A stretch of DNA of 64,000 bases, taken from positions 36,890,001 through 36,954,000 of the forward strand of contig OZ231126.1 of assembly GCA_965153355.1 (NCBI GenBank), given 5' to 3'. Position 1 is the stretch's first letter. The number at the start of each line of letters is the position of its first letter. The position numbers and the translations under genes were made by a program. Below the pieces are notes generated by a model. The model ran no database searches and was not told where the DNA came from. It was given only the letters and a program-made list of their open reading frames with translations. Below are positions 42,901 through 58,100 of this stretch, one piece after another. This stretch comes from Flaccisagitta enflata. Its lineage: Eukaryota > Chaetognatha > Sagittoidea > Aphragmophora.

Positions 42901-45900
42901 TACCCTAAAATCCTCCAAAAATACCTGAAATTTGAGAAAAATTCACTATAAAAACTCTCATTTTTGCTTAAAATGGACTATCGCCAAATAAGGTCAAAAT
43001 GAGTGTTTTTCAAGCTATTTCTGACTTGTGTAGGCTATGATATACCTACTAAATGGCCCTGATTTGGTTTTTCACTATTCCAAAGTCTCATTTTTTCAGT
43101 TTTTTATTGTTCCAGAATAGTTTTTGAAAAAATGTGAGGTGCCCCCCTCTAATAAGGCGGGAGACAACACCCCTTGCGACCTCTTCTCGTCACAGGGTAG
43201 GAACTACTAAACAAAAGATGTTATTGTGAACTCAGAGGTATAGTAGGGTGGTTAGGTTTTAGTAGGCCCCTAAGATGAAATGCTTAGGGATAGATCAAAA
43301 TGATTTTTGGACTGAGATGGATGGATAAGGGTGTAAAGACCTCAAATTTGGGTAGGATGAATTAAAAAAGCAAATTAGTCAAAAATAGGTGGAGTTTGCT
43401 TGTGGACAATATTGTGAGAAAACAAATTCATGGATTTTGATTTTTTTAGCCTAAATCCCTTCAGAGACATCCAATGAGCACTACCCAAGTACAGGACACC
43501 CCAGGAAAATTCATTTTTTCAACATATTGAAGTTAGATTTTTGGTTGTTGAGCCCTAAAAACGGTCATAAACGAGGATGTGGTGGTAGGTGTGGGTGGTA
43601 AACTGGTTCCTTTGGAGGCATTTCAGCCCCTAATTTTTTTTTCTTATCAAAGTACAATAGTCAAGGAGGGTATATACCAAAAATCAGCCAGGTGCTTGCA
43701 TTTTTACAGTCGTGATGCGACTTTGAAAATCCTAAAAAATCCCTTTATATTTTAGACTCGGGTTATTGTCTCCCCCCTTATAAGAGTATCTTGCTAGTAT
43801 CAGATTTGTAATTTTCAGCTTGTTTGTTAATTTTTTTTGTTAGACTAGCATATAAACATGTAAACAAAATGAAAATACCCTAAAATCCTCCAAAAATACC
43901 TGAAATTTGAGAAAAATTCACTATAAAAACTCTCATTTTTGCTTAAAATGGACTATCGCCAAATAAGGTCAAAATGAGTGTTTTTCAAGCTATTTCTGAC
44001 TTGTGTAGGCTATGATATACCTACTAAATGGCCCTGATTTGGTTTTTCACTATTCCAAAGTCTCATTTTTTCAGTTTTTTATTGTTCCAGAATAGTTTTT
44101 GAAAAATGTGAGGTGCCCCCCTCTAATAAGGCGGGAGACAACACCCCTTGCGACCTCTTCTCGTCACAGGGTAGGAACTACTAAACAAAAGATGTTATTG
44201 TGAACTCAGAGGTATAGTAGGGTGGTTAGGTTTTAGTAGGCCCCTAAGATGAAATGCTTAGGGATAGATCAAAATGATTTTGGACTGAGATGGATGGATA
44301 AGGGTGTAAAGACCTCAAATTTGGGTAGGATGAATTAAAAAAGCAAATTAGTCAAAAATAGGTGGAGTTTGCTTGTGGACAATATTGTGAGAAAACAAAT
44401 TCATGGATTTTGATTTTTTAGCCTAAATCCCTTCAGAGACATCCAATGAGCACTACCCAAGTACAGGACACCCCAGGAAAATTCATTTTTTCAACGTATT
44501 GAAGTTAGATTTTTGGTTGTTGAGCCCTAAAAAGGTCATAATCGAGGATGTGGTGGTAGGTGTGGGTGGTAAACTGGTTCCTTTGGAGGCATTTCAGCCC
44601 CTAATCTTTTTTTCTTATCAAAGTACAATAGTCAAGGAGGGTATATACCAAAAATCAGCCAGGTGCTTGCATTTTTACAGTCGTGATGCGACTTTGAAAA
44701 TCCTAGAAAATCCCTTTATATTTTAGACTCGGGTTATTGTCTCCCCCCTTATAAGAGTATCTTGCTAGTATCAGATTTGTAATTTTCAGCTTGTTTGTTA
44801 ATTTTTTTTGTTAGACTAGCATATAAACATGTAAACAAAATGAAAATACCCTAAAATCCTCCAAAAATACCTGAAATTTGAGAAAAATTCACTATAAAAA
44901 CTCTCATTTTTGCTTAAAATGGACTATCGCCAAATAAGGTCAAAATGAGTGTTTTTCAAGCTATTTCTGACTTGTGTAGGCTATGATATACCTACTAAAT
45001 GGCCCTGATTTGGTTTTTCACTATTCCAAAGTCTCATTTTTTCAGTTTTTTATTGTTCCAGAATAGTTTTTGAAAAAATGTGAGGTGCCCCCCTCTAATA
45101 AGGCGGGAGACAACACCCCTTGCGACCTCTTCTCGTCACAGGGTAGGAACTACTAAACAAAAGATGTTATTGTGAGCTCAGAGGTATAGTAGGGTGGTTA
45201 GGTTTTAGTAGGCCCCTAAGATGAAATGCTTAGGGATAGATCAAAATGATTTTGGACTGAGATGGATGGATAAGGGTGTAAAGACCTCAAATTTGGGTAG
45301 GATGAATTAAAAAAGCAAATTAGTCAAAAATAGGTGGAGTTTGCTTGTGGACAATATTGTGAGAAAACAAATTCATGGATTTTGATTTTTTAGCCTAAAT
45401 CCCTTCAGAGACATCCAATGAGCACTACCCAAGTACAGGACACCCCAGGAAAATTCATTTTTTCAACATATTGAAGTTAGATTTTTGGTTGTTGAGCCCT
45501 AAAACGGTCATAAACGAGGATGTGGTGGTAGGTGTGGGTGGTAAACTGGTTCCTTTGGAGGCATTTCAGCCCCTAATTTTTTTCTTATCAAAGTACAATA
45601 GTCAAGGAGGGTATATACCAAAAATCAGCCAGGTGCTTGCATTTTTACAGTCGTGATGCGACTTTGAAAATCCTAAAAAATCCCTTTATATTTTAGACTC
45701 GGGTTATTGTCTCCCCCTTATAAGAGTATCTTGCTAGTATCAGATTTGTAATTTTCAGCTTGTTTGTTAATTTTTTTTGTTAGACTAGCATATAAACATG
45801 TAAACAAAATGAAAATACCCTAAAATCCTCCAAAAATACCTGAAATTTGAGAAAAATTCACTATAAAAACTCTCATTTTTGCTTAAAATGGACTATCGCC

Positions 45901-48900
45901 AAATAAGGTCAAAATGAGTGTTTTCAAGCTATTTCTGACTTGTGTAGGCTATGATATACCTACTAAATGGCCCTGATTTGGTTTTTCACTATTCAAAGTC
46001 TCATTTTTTCAGTTTTTTATTGTTCCAGAATAGTTTTTGAAAAAATGTGAGGTGCCCCCCTCTAATAAGGCGGGAGACAACACCCCTTGCGACCTCTTCT
46101 CGTCACAGGGTAGGAACTACTAAACAAAAGATGTTATTGTGAACTCAGAGGTATAGTAGGGTGGTTAGGTTTTAGTAGGCCCCTAAGATGAAATGCTTAG
46201 GGATAGATCAAAATGATTTTGGACTGAGATGGATGGATAAGGGTGTAAAGACCTCAAATTTGGGTAGGATGAATTAAAAAAGCAAATTAGTCAAAAATAG
46301 GTGGAGTTTGCTTGTGGACAATATTGTGAGAAAACAAATTCATGGATTTTGATTTTTTAGCCTAAATCCCTTCAGAGACATCCAATGAGCACTACCCAAG
46401 TACAGGACACCCCAGGAAAATTCATTTTTTCAACATATTGAAGTTAGATTTTTGGTTGTTGAGCCCTAAAAAGGTCATAATCGAGGATGTGGTGGTAGGT
46501 GTGGGTGGTAAACTGGTTCCTTTGGAGGCATTTCAGCCCCTAATTTTTTTTTCTTATCAAAGTACAATAGTCAAGGAGGGTATATACCAAAAATCAGCCA
46601 GGTGCTTGCATTTTTACAGTCGTGATGCGACTTTGAAAATCCTAAAAATCCCTTTATATTTTAGACTCGGGTTATTGTCTCCCCCTTATAAGAGTATCTT
46701 GCTAGTATCAGATTTGTAATTTTCAGCTTGTTTGTTAATTTTTTTTGTTAGACTAGCATATAAACATGTAAACAAAATGAAAATACCCTAAAATCCTCCA
46801 AAAATACCTGAAATTTGAGAAAAATTCACTATAAAAACTCTCATTTTTGCTTAAAATGGACTATCGCCAAATAAGGTCAAAATGAGTGTTTTTCAAGCTA
46901 TTTCTGACTTGTGTAGGCTATGATATACCTACTAAATGGCCCTGATTTGGTTTTTCACTATTCCAAAGTCTCATTTTTTCAGTTTTTTATTGTTCCAGAA
47001 TAGTTTTTGAAAAAATGTGAGGTGCCCCCCTCTAATAAGGCGGGAGACAACACCCCTTGCGACCTCTTCTCGTCACAGGGTAGGAACTACTAAACAAAAG
47101 ATGTTATTGTGAGCCCAGAGGTATAGTAGGGTGGTTAGGTTTTAGTAGGCCCCTAAGATGAAATGCTTAGGGATAGATCAAAATGATTTTTGGACTGAGA
47201 TGGATGGATAAGGGTGTAAAGACCTCAAATTTGGGTAGGATGAATTAAAAAAGCAAATTAGTCAAAAATAGGTGGAGTTTGCTTGTGGACAATATTGTGA
47301 GAAAACAAATTCATGGATTTTGATTTTTTAGCCTAAATCCCTTCAGGGACATCCAATGAGCACTACCCAAGTACAGGACACCCCAGGAAAATTCATTTTT
47401 TCAACGTATTGAAGTTAGATTTTTGGTTGTTGAGCCCTAAAAAGGTCATAATCGAGGATGTGGTGGTAGGTGTGGGTGGTAAACTGGTTCCTTTGGAGGC
47501 ATTTCAGCCCCTAATTTTTTTTCTTATCAAAGTACAATAGTCAAGGAGGGTATATACCAAAAATCAGCCAGGTGCTTGCATTTTTACAGTCGTGATGCGA
47601 CTTTGAAAATCCTAAAAAATCCCTTTATATTTTAGACTCGGGTTATTGTCTCCCCCCTTATAAGAGTATCTTGCTAGTATCAGATTTGTAATTTTCAGCT
47701 TGTTTGTTAATTTTTTTTGTTAGACTAGCATATAAACATGTAAACAAAATGAAAATACCCTAAAATCCTCCAAAAATACCTGAAATTTGAGAAAAATTCA
47801 CTATAAAAACTCTCATTTTTGCTTAAAATGGACTATCGCCAAATAAGGTCAAAATGAGTGTTTTTCAAGCTATTTCTGACTTGTGTAGGCTATGATATAC
47901 CTACTAAATGGCCCTGATTTGGTTTTCACTATTCCAAAGTCTCATTTTTTCAGTTTTTTATTGTTCCAGAATAGTTTTTGAAAAAATGTGAGGTGCCCCC
48001 CTCTAATAAGGCGGGAGACAACACCCCTTGCGACCTCTTCTCGTCACAGGGTAGGAACTACTAAACAAAAGATGTTATTGTGAACTCAGAGGTATAGTAG
48101 GGTGGTTAGGTTTTAGTAGGCCCCTAAGATGAAATGCTTAGGGATAGATCAAAATGATTTTGGACTGAGATGGATGGATAAGGGTGTAAAGACCTCAAAT
48201 TTGGGTAGGATGAATTAAAAAAGCAAATTAGTCAAAAATAGGTGGAGTTTGCTTGTGGACAATATTGTGAGAAAACAAATTCATGGATTTTGATTTTTTT
48301 AGCCTAAATCCCTTCAGAGACATCCAATGAGCACTACCCAAGTACAGGACACCCCAGGAAAATTCATTTTTTCAACATATTGAATTAGATTTTTGGTTGT
48401 TGAGCCCTAAAAAGGTCATAATCGAGGATGTGGTGGTAGGTGTGGGTGGTAAACTGGTTCCTTTGGAGGCATTTCAGCCCCTAATTTTTTTTTCTTATCA
48501 AAGTACAATAGTCAAGGAGGGTATATACCAAAAATCAGCCAGGTGCTTGCATTTTTACAGTCGTGATGCGACTTTGAAAATCCTAAAAATCCCTTTATAT
48601 TTTAGACTCGGGTTATTGTCTCCCCCCTTATAAGAGTATCTTGCTAGTATCAGATTTGTAATTTTCAGCTTGTTTGTTAATTTTTTTTGTTAGACTAGCA
48701 TATAAACATGTAAACAAAATGAAAATACCCTAAAATCCTCCAAAAATACCTGAAATTTGAGAAAAATTCACTATAAAAACTCTCATTTTTGCTTAAAATG
48801 GACTATCGCCAAATAAGGTCAAAATGAGTGTTTTTCAAGCTATTTCTGACTTGTGTAGGCTATGATATACCTACTAAATGGCCCTGATTTGGTTTTTCAC

Positions 48901-51900
48901 TATTCCAAAGTCTCATTTTTTCAGTTTTTTATTGTTCCAGAATAGTTTTTGAAAAAATGTGAGGTGCCCCCCTCTAATAAGGCGGGAGACAACACCCTTG
49001 CGACCTCTTCTCGTCACAGGGTAGGAACTACTAAACAAAAGATGTTATTGTGAACTCAGAGGTATAGTAGGGTGGTTAGGTTTAGTAGGCCCCTAAGATG
49101 AAATGCTTAGGGATAGATCAAAATGATTTTTGGACTGAGATGGATGGATAAGGGTGTAAAGACCTCAAATTTGGGTAGGATGAATTAAAAAAGCAAATTA
49201 GTCAAAAATAGGTGGAGTTTGCTTGTGGACAATATTGTGAGAAAACAAATTCATGGATTTTGATTTTTTTAGCCTAAATCCCTTCAGAGACATCCAATGA
49301 GCACTACCCAAGTACAGGACACCCCAGGAAAATTCATTTTTTCAACATATTGAAGTTAGATTTTTGGTTGTTGAGCCCTAAAAACGGTCATAAACGAGGA
49401 TGTGGTGGTAGGTGTGGGTGGTAAACTGGTTCCTTTGGAGGCATTTCAGCCCCTAATTTTTTTTTCTTATCAAAGTACAATAGTCAAGGAGGGTATATAC
49501 CAAAAATCAGCCAGGTGCTTGCATTTTTACAGTCGTGATGCGACTTTGAAAATCCTAAAAAATCCCTTTATATTTTAGACTCGGGTTATTGTCTCCCCCT
49601 TATAAGAGTATCTTGCTAGTATCAGATTTGTAATTTTCAGCTTGTTTGTTAATTTTTTTGTTAGACTAGCATATAAACATGTAAACAAAATGAAAATACC
49701 CTAAAATCCTCCAAAAATACCTGAAATTTGAGAAAAATTCACTATAAAAACTCTCATTTTTGCTTAAAATGGACTATCGCCAAATAAGGTCAAAATGAGT
49801 GTTTTTCAAGCTATTTCTGACTTGTGTAGGCTATGATATACCTACTAAATGGCCCTGATTTGGTTTTTCACTATTCCAAAGTCTCATTTTTTCAGTTTTT
49901 TATTGTTCCAGAATAGTTTTTGAAAAAATGTGAGGTGCCCCCCTCTAATAAGGCGGGAGACAACACCCCTTGCGACCTCTTCTCGTCACAGGGTAGGAAC
50001 TACTAAACAAAAGATGTTATTGTGAACCCAGAGGTATAGTAGGGTGGTTAGGTTTTAGTAGGCCCCTAAGATGAAATGCTTAGGGATAGATCAAAATGAT
50101 TTTGGACTGAGATGGATGGATAAGGGTGTAAAGACCTCAAATTTGGGTAGGATGAATTAAAAAAGCAAATTAGTCAAAAATAGGTGGAGTTTGCTTGTGG
50201 ACAATATTGTGAGAAAACAAATTCATGGATTTTGATTTTTTAGCCTAAATCCCTTCAGAGACATCCAATGAGCACTACCCAAGTACAGGACACCCCAGGA
50301 AAATTCATTTTTTCAACATATTGAAGTTAGATTTTTGGTTGTTGAGCCCTAAAAAGGTCATAAACGAGGATGTGGTGGTAGGTGTGGGTGGTAAACTGGT
50401 TCCTTTGGAGGCATTTCAGCCCCTAATTTTTTTTTCTTATCAAAGTACAATAGTCAAGGAGGGTATATACCAAAAATCAGCCAGGTGCTTGCATTTTTAC
50501 AGTCGTGATGCGACTTTGAAAATCCTAAAAAATCCCTTTATATTTTAGACTCGGGTTATTGTCTCCCCCTTATAAGAGTATCTTGCTAGTATCAGATTTG
50601 TAATTTTCAGCTTGTTTGTTAATTTTTTTGTTAGACTAGCATATAAACATGTAAACAAAATGAAAATACCCTAAAATCCTCCAAAAATACCTGAAATTTG
50701 AGAAAAATTCACTATAAAAACTCTCATTTTTGCTTAAAATGGACTATCGCCAAATAAGGTCAAAATGAGTGTTTTTCAAGCTATTTCTGACTTGTGTAGG
50801 CTATGATATACCTACTAAATGGCCCTGATTTGGTTTTTCACTATTCCAAAGTCTCATTTTTTCAGTTTTTTATTGTTCCAGAATAGTTTTTGAAAAAATG
50901 TGAGGTGCCCCCCTCTAATAAGGCGGGAGACAACACCCCTTGCGACCTCTTCTCGTCACAGGGTAGGAACTACTAAACAAAAGATGTTATTGTGAACTCA
51001 GAGGTATAGTAGGGTGGTTAGGTTTTAGTAGGCCCCTAAGATGAAATGCTTAGGGATAGATCAAAATGATTTTTGGACTGAGATGGATGGATAAGGGTGT
51101 AAAGACCTCAAATTTGGGTAGGATGAATTAAAAAAGCAAATTAGTCAAAAATAGGTGGAGTTTGCTTGTGGACAATATTGTGAGAAAACAAATTCATGGA
51201 TTTTGATTTTTTTAGCCTAAATCCCTTCAGAGACATCCAATGAGCACTACCCAAGTACAGGACACCCCAGGAAAATTCATTTTTTCAACATATTGAAGTT
51301 AGATTTTTGGTTGTTGAGCCCTAAAAACGGTCATAATCGAGGATGTGGTGGTAGGTGTGGGTGGTAAACTGGTTCCTTTGGAGGCATTTCAGCCCCTAAT
51401 TTTTTTTCTTATCAAAGTACAATAGTCAAGGAGGGTATATACCAAAAATCAGCCAGGTGCTTGCATTTTTACAGTCGTGATGCGACTTTGAAAATCCTAG
51501 AAAATCCCTTTATATTTTAGACTCGGGTTATTGTCTCCCCCCTTATAAGAGTATCTTGCTAGTATCAGATTTGTAATTTTCAGCTTGTTTGTTAATTTTT
51601 TTTGTTAGACTAGCATATAAACATGTAAACAAAATGAAAATACCCTAAAATCCTCCAAAAATACCTGAAATTTGAGAAAAATTCACTATAAAAACTCTCA
51701 TTTTTGCTTAAAATGGACTATCGCCAAATAAGGTCAAAATGAGTGTTTTTCAAGCTATTTCTGACTTGTGTAGGCTATGATATACCTACTAAATGGCCCT
51801 GATTTGGTTTTTCACTATTCCAAAGTCTCATTTTTTCAGTTTTTTATTGTTCCAGAATAGTTTTTGAAAAAATGTGAGGTGCCCCCTCTAATAAGGCGGG

Positions 51901-53542
51901 AGACAACACCCCTTGCGACCTCTTCTCGTCACAGGGTAGGAACTACTAAACAAAAGATGTTATTGTGAACTCAGAGGTATAGTAGGGTGGTTAGGTTTTA
52001 GTAGGCCCCTAAGATGAAATGCTTAGGGATAGATCAAAATGATTTTTGGACTGAGATGGATGGATAAGGGTGTAAAGACCTCAAATTTGGGTAGGATGAA
52101 TTAAAAAAGCAAATTAGTCAAAAATAGGTGGAGTTTGCTTGTGGACAATATTGTGAGAAAACAAATTCATGGATTTTGATTTTTTAGCCTAAATCCCTTC
52201 AGAGACATCCAATGAGCACTACCCAAGTACAGGACACCCCAGGAAAATTCATTTTTTCAACATATTGAAGTTAGATTTTTGGTTGTTGAGCCCTAAAAAC
52301 GGTCATAAACGAGGATGTGGTGGTAGGTGTGGGTGGTAAACTGGTTCCTTTGGAGGCATTTCAGCCCCTAATTTTTTTCTTATCAAAGTACAATAGTCAA
52401 GGAGGGTATATACCAAAAATCAGCCAGGTGCTTGCATTTTTACAGTCGTGATGCGACTTTGAAAATCCTAAAAAATCCCTTTATATTTTAGACTCGGGTT
52501 ATTGTCTCCCCCTTATAAGAGTATCTTGCTAGTATCAGATTTGTAATTTTCAGCTTGTTTGTTAATTTTTTTTGTTAGACTAGCATATAAACATGTAAAC
52601 AAAATGAAAATACCCTAAAATCCTCCAAAAATACCTGAAATTTGAGAAAAATTCACTATAAAAACTCTCATTTTTGCTTAAAATGGACTATCGCCAAATA
52701 AGGTCAAAATGAGTGTTTTTCAAGCTATTTCTGACTTGTGTAGGCTATGATATACCTACTAAATGGCCCTGATTTGGTTTTTCACTATTCCAAAGTCTCA
52801 TTTTTTCAGTTTTTTATTGTTCCAGAATAGTTTTTGAAAAAATGTGAGGTGCCCCCCTCTAATAAGGCGGGAGACAACACCCTTGCGACCTCTTCTCGTC
52901 ACAGGGTAGGAACTACTAAACAAAAGATGTTATTGTGAACTCAGAGGTATAGTAGGGTGGTTAGGTTTTAGTAGGCCCCTAAGATGAAATGCTTAGGGAT
53001 AGATCAAAATGATTTTTGGACTGAGATGGATGGATAAGGGTGTAAAGACCTCAAATTTGGGTAGGATGAATTAAAAAAGCAAATTAGTCAAAAATAGGTG
53101 GAGTTTGCTTGTGGACAATATTGTGAGAAAACAAATTCATGGATTTTGATTTTTTTAGCCTAAATCCCTTCAGAGACATCCAATGAGCACTACCCAAGTA
53201 CAGGACACCCCAGGAAAATTCATTTTTCAACATATTGAAGTTAGATTTTTGGTTGTTGAGCCCTAAAAACGGTCATAAACGAGGATGTGGTGGTAGGTGT
53301 GGGTGGTAAACTGGTTCCTTTGGAGGCATTTCAGCCCCTAATTTTTTTTTCTTATCAAAGTACAATAGTCAAGGAGGGTATATACCAAAAATCAGCCAGG
53401 TGCTTGCATTTTTACAGTCGTGATGCGACTTTGAAAATCCTAAAAAATCCCTTTATATTTTAGACTCGGGTTATTGTCTCCCCCCTTATAAGAGTATCTT
53501 GCTAGTATCAGATTTGTAATTTTCAGCTTGTTTGTTAATTTT

Positions 53543-55133
53543 TAGTCGCGTGCACGCGACTCTACAACCCGCTCCGTCGGTCCGTCCGTCGGTCGGTCCG
53601 TCCGTCGGTCCGTCCGTAACACTTTGCTTTTTAACGTCTTTTTGGGTCGTCTGGAGTTATTTTGAGTCATTTTTTTGTTGTTTTTGGGAATTATTGGTTG
53701 CTTTTAGTCATTTTTGGTCATTTTTGGTCATTTTTGGTCATTTTGGTCATTTTGGTCATTTTGGTCATTTTGGTCATTTTGGTCAATTTTGGTCATTTTT
53801 GGTCATATTTCATCATTTTTGATCGTTTTTGATCATTTTTTGATCATTTTTGATCATTTTTGGTCATTTTTGGTCATTTTTGGTCATTTTTGGTCATTTT
53901 TGGTCATTTTTGGTCATTTTGATCATTTTGGTCATTTTGAATTTTTGGTCATTTTTGGTCATTTTGGTCAAATTGGTCCTTTTGATCATTTTGGTCATTT
54001 TGGTCATTTTGGTCATTTTTGGTCATTTTGGTCATTTTGGTCATTTTGGTCATTTGATCATTTTGATCAGTTTAGGTCATTTTGATCATTTTGGTCATTT
54101 TGGTCCTTTTGATTATTTTTGGTCATTTTGGTCATTTTGGTCATTTTGGTCATTTTTGGTCATTTTGGTAATTTTTGGTCCTTTGATCATTTTGGTCATT
54201 TTGGTCATTTTTGGTCATTTTTGTCATTTTTTGGTCATTTTGGTCATTTTGGTCATTTTGGTCAATTTGGTCCTTTTGATCATTTTTGGTCATTTTTGGT
54301 CATTTTTGGTCATTTTTTGTCATTTTCGGTCATTTTGGTCATTTTGGTCATTTTTGGTCATTTTGGTCATTTTTGGTCATTTTTTGTCATTTTGGTCATT
54401 TTTGGTTAAAGTCTGCTGGTTAAAGTCTGCTGGTTGAAGTCTGCTGGTTAAAGTCTGCTGGTTAAAGTCTGCTGGTTAAAGTCTGCTGGTTAAAGTCTGC
54501 TGGTTAAAGTCTGCTGGTTAAAGTCTGCTGGTTAAAGTCTGCTGGTTAAAGTCTGCTGGGTAAAGTCTGATGGTTAAAGTCTGCTGGTTTAAATCTGCTG
54601 GTTTAAATCTGCTGGTTTAAGTCTGCTGGTTTAAATCTAATGGTTTAAGTCTGCTGGTCTAATATTTTAAGTCTGCTGGTTTATGTCTGCTGGTTAAAAT
54701 GATATTAAAGATAAGTATGGTTTAAGTCTGGTTTAAGTCTGGTTTAAGTCTGGTTTAAGTCTGGTTTAAGTCTGGATTAAGTCTGGTTTAAGTCTGGTTT
54801 GAGTCTGGTTTGAGTCTGGTTTGAGTCTGGTTTGAGTCTGGTTTGAGTCTGGTTTGAGTCTGGCTTAAATCTGGTTTATGTCTGGTTTATGTCTGGTTTA
54901 TGTCTGGTTTATGTCTGATTTAGGTCTGGTTTGAGTCTGGTTTGAGTCTGGTTTGAGTCTGGTTTGAGTCTGGTTTGAGTCTGGTTTGAGTCTGGTTTGA
55001 GTCTGGTTTGAGTCTGGTTTGGGTCTGTTTTGGGTTGCGTTTAAGTCTGATTTTCGATAAAAAGATACAATAAGGAGTCAGGTCAGTTCAGTTATTTTTG
55101 TCCTGCACGCGACTTATAGGTGTTGGCCTTGTT
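53543..55133 (-). mobile_element. 1.6-kb Helentron-like element inserted in the satellite
   Basis: The left end is the perfect palindrome AGTCGCGTGCACGCGACT (53544-53561) followed by CTACAACCCGC and a GTCC/GTCG microsatellite. Next come a GGTCATTTT minisatellite (about 53705-54405), a GGTTAAAGTCTGCT minisatellite (54405-54700) and a GGTTTGAGTCT / GGTTTAAGTCT minisatellite (54718-55040). The right end is CTGCACGCGACTTATAGG-TGTTGGCCTTGTT. Flanking satellite resumes at once, so the termini are certain to within a few T bases. No coding capacity. The structure fits HINE/DINE-1-like non-autonomous Helentrons. Confidence 0.75.
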
Positions 55134-58100
55134 TTTGTTAGACTAGCATATAAACATGTAAACAAAATGAAAATACCCTAAAATCCTCCAAAAATACCTG
55201 AAATTTGAGAAAAATTCACTATAAAAACTCTCATTTTTGCTTAAAATGGACTATCGCCAAATAAGGTCAAAATGAGTGTTTTTCAAGCTATTTCTGACTT
55301 GTGTAGGCTATGATATACCTACTAAATGGCCCTGATTTGGTTTTTCACTATTCCAAAGTCTCATTTTTTCAGTTTTTTATTGTTCCAGAATAGTTTTTGA
55401 AAAAATGTGAGGTGCCCCCCTCTAATAAGGCGGGAGACAACACCCCTTGCGACCTCTTCTCGTCACAGGGTAGGAACTACTAAACAAAAGATGTTATTGT
55501 GAACTCAGAGGTATAGTAGGGTGGTTAGGTTTTAGTAGGCCCCTAAGATGAAATGCTTAGGGATAGATCAAAATGATTTTGGACTGAGATGGATGGATAA
55601 GGGTGTAAAGACCTCAAATTTGGGTAGGATGAATTAAAAAAGCAAATTAGTCAAAAATAGGTGGAGTTTGCTTGTGGACAATATTGTGAGAAAACAAATT
55701 CATGGATTTTGATTTTTTAGCCTAAATCCCTTCAGAGACATCCAATGAGCACTACCCAAGTACAGGACACCCCAGGAAAATTCATTTTTTCAACATATTG
55801 AAGTTAGATTTTTGGTTGTTGAGCCCTAAAAACGGTCATAAACGAGGATGTGGTGGTAGGTGTGGGTGGTAAACTGGTTCCTTTGGAGGCATTTCAGCCC
55901 CTAATTTTTTTCTTATCAAAGTACAATAGTCAAGGAGGGTATATACCAAAAATCAGCCAGGTGCTTGCATTTTTACAGTCGTGATGCGACTTTGAAAATC
56001 CTAAAAAATCCCTTTATATTTTAGACTCGGGTTATTGTCTCCCCCTTATAAGAGTATCTTGCTAGTATCAGATTTGTAATTTTCAGCTTGTTTGTTAATT
56101 TTTTTTGTTAGACTAGCATATAAACATGTAAACAAAATGAAAATACCCTAAAATCCTCCAAAAATACCTGAAATTTGAGAAAAATTCACTATAAAAACTC
56201 TCATTTTTGCTTAAAATGGACTATCGCCAAATAAGGTCAAAATGAGTGTTTTTCAAGCTATTTCTGACTTGTGTAGGCTATGATATACCTACTAAATGGC
56301 CCTGATTTGGTTTTTCACTATTCCAAAGTCTCATTTTTTCAGTTTTTTATTGTTCCAGAATAGTTTTTGAAAAAATGTGAGGTGCCCCCCTCTAATAAGG
56401 CGGGAGACAACACCCCTTGCGACCTCTTCTCGTCACAGGGTAGGAACTACTAAACAAAAGATGTTATTGTGAACTCAGAGGTATAGTAGGGTGGTTAGGT
56501 TTTAGTAGGCCCCTAAGATGAAATGCTTAGGGATAGATCAAAATGATTTTTGGACTGAGATGGATGGATAAGGGTGTCAAAACCTCAAATTTGGGTAGGA
56601 TGAATTATAAAAGCAAATTAGTCAAAAATAGGTGGAGTTTGCTTGTGGACAATATTGTGAGAAAACAAATTCATGGATTTTGATTTTTTTAGCCTAAATC
56701 CCTTCAGAGACATCCAATGAGCACTACCCAAGTACAGGACACCCCAGGAAAATTCATTTTTTCAACATATTGAAGTTAGATTTTTGGTTGTTGAGCCCTA
56801 AAAACGGTCATAAACGAGGATGTGGTGGTAGGTGTGGGTGGTAAACTGGTTCCTTTGAGGCATTTCAGCCCCTAATTTTTTTTCTTATCAAAGTACAATA
56901 GTCAAGGAGGGTATATACCAAAAATCAGCCAGGTGCTTGCATTTTTACAGTCGTGATGCGACTTTGAAAATCCTAAAAAATCCCTTTATATTTTAGACTC
57001 GGGTTATTGTCTCCCCCCTTATAAGAGTATCTTGCTAGTATCAGATTTGTAATTTTCAGCTTGTTTGTTAATTTTTTTGTTAGACTAGCATATAAACATG
57101 TAAACAAAATGAAAATACCCTAAAATCCTCCAAAAATACCTGAAATTTGAGAAAAATTCACTATAAAAACTCTCATTTTTGCTTAAAATGGACTATCGCC
57201 AAATAAGGTCAAAATGAGTGTTTTTCAAGCTATTTCTGACTTGTGTAGGCTATGATATACCTACTAAATGGCCCTGATTTGGTTTTTCACTATTCCAAAG
57301 TCTCATTTTTTCAGTTTTTTATTGTTCCAGAATAGTTTTTGAAAAAATGTGAGGTGCCCCCCTCTAATAAGGCGGGAGACAACACCCCTTGCGACCTCTT
57401 CTCGTCACAGGGTAGGAACTACTAAACAAAAGATGTTATTGTGAACTCAGAGGTATAGTAGGGTGGTTAGGTTTTAGTAGGCCCCTAAGATGAAATGCTT
57501 AGGGATAGATCAAAATGATTTTTGGACTGAGATGGATGGATAAGGGTGTAAAGACCTCAAATTTGGGTAGGATGAATTAAAAAAGCAAATTAGTCAAAAA
57601 TAGGTGGAGTTTGCTTGTGGACAATATTGTGAGAAAACAAATTCATGGATTTTGATTTTTTTAGCCTAAATCCCTTCAGAGACATCCAATGAGCACTACC
57701 CAAGTACAGGACACCCCAGGAAAATTCATTTTTTCAACATATTGAAGTTAGATTTTTGGTTGTTGAGCCCTAAAACGGTCATAATCGAGGATGTGGTGGT
57801 AGGTGTGGGTGGTAAACTGGTTCCTTTGGAGGCATTTCAGCCCCTAATTTTTTTTCTTATCAAAGTACAATAGTCAAGGAGGGTATATACCAAAAATCAG
57901 CCAGGTGCTTGCATTTTTACAGTCGTGATGCGACTTTGAAAATCCTAAAAAATCCCTTTATATTTTAGACTCGGGTTATTGTCTCCCCCTTATAAGAGTA
58001 TCTTGCTAGTATCAGATTTGTAATTTTCAGCTTGTTTGTCAATTTTTTTGTTAGATTAGCATATAAACATGTAAACAAAATGAAAATACCCTAAAATCCT

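Noticed and set aside
53532-54437. Overlapping frames of 96-195 codons in the GGTCATTTT array
   Set aside because: Peptides are simple repeats (GHFGHF, SFWSFW) produced by the minisatellite inside a mobile element.
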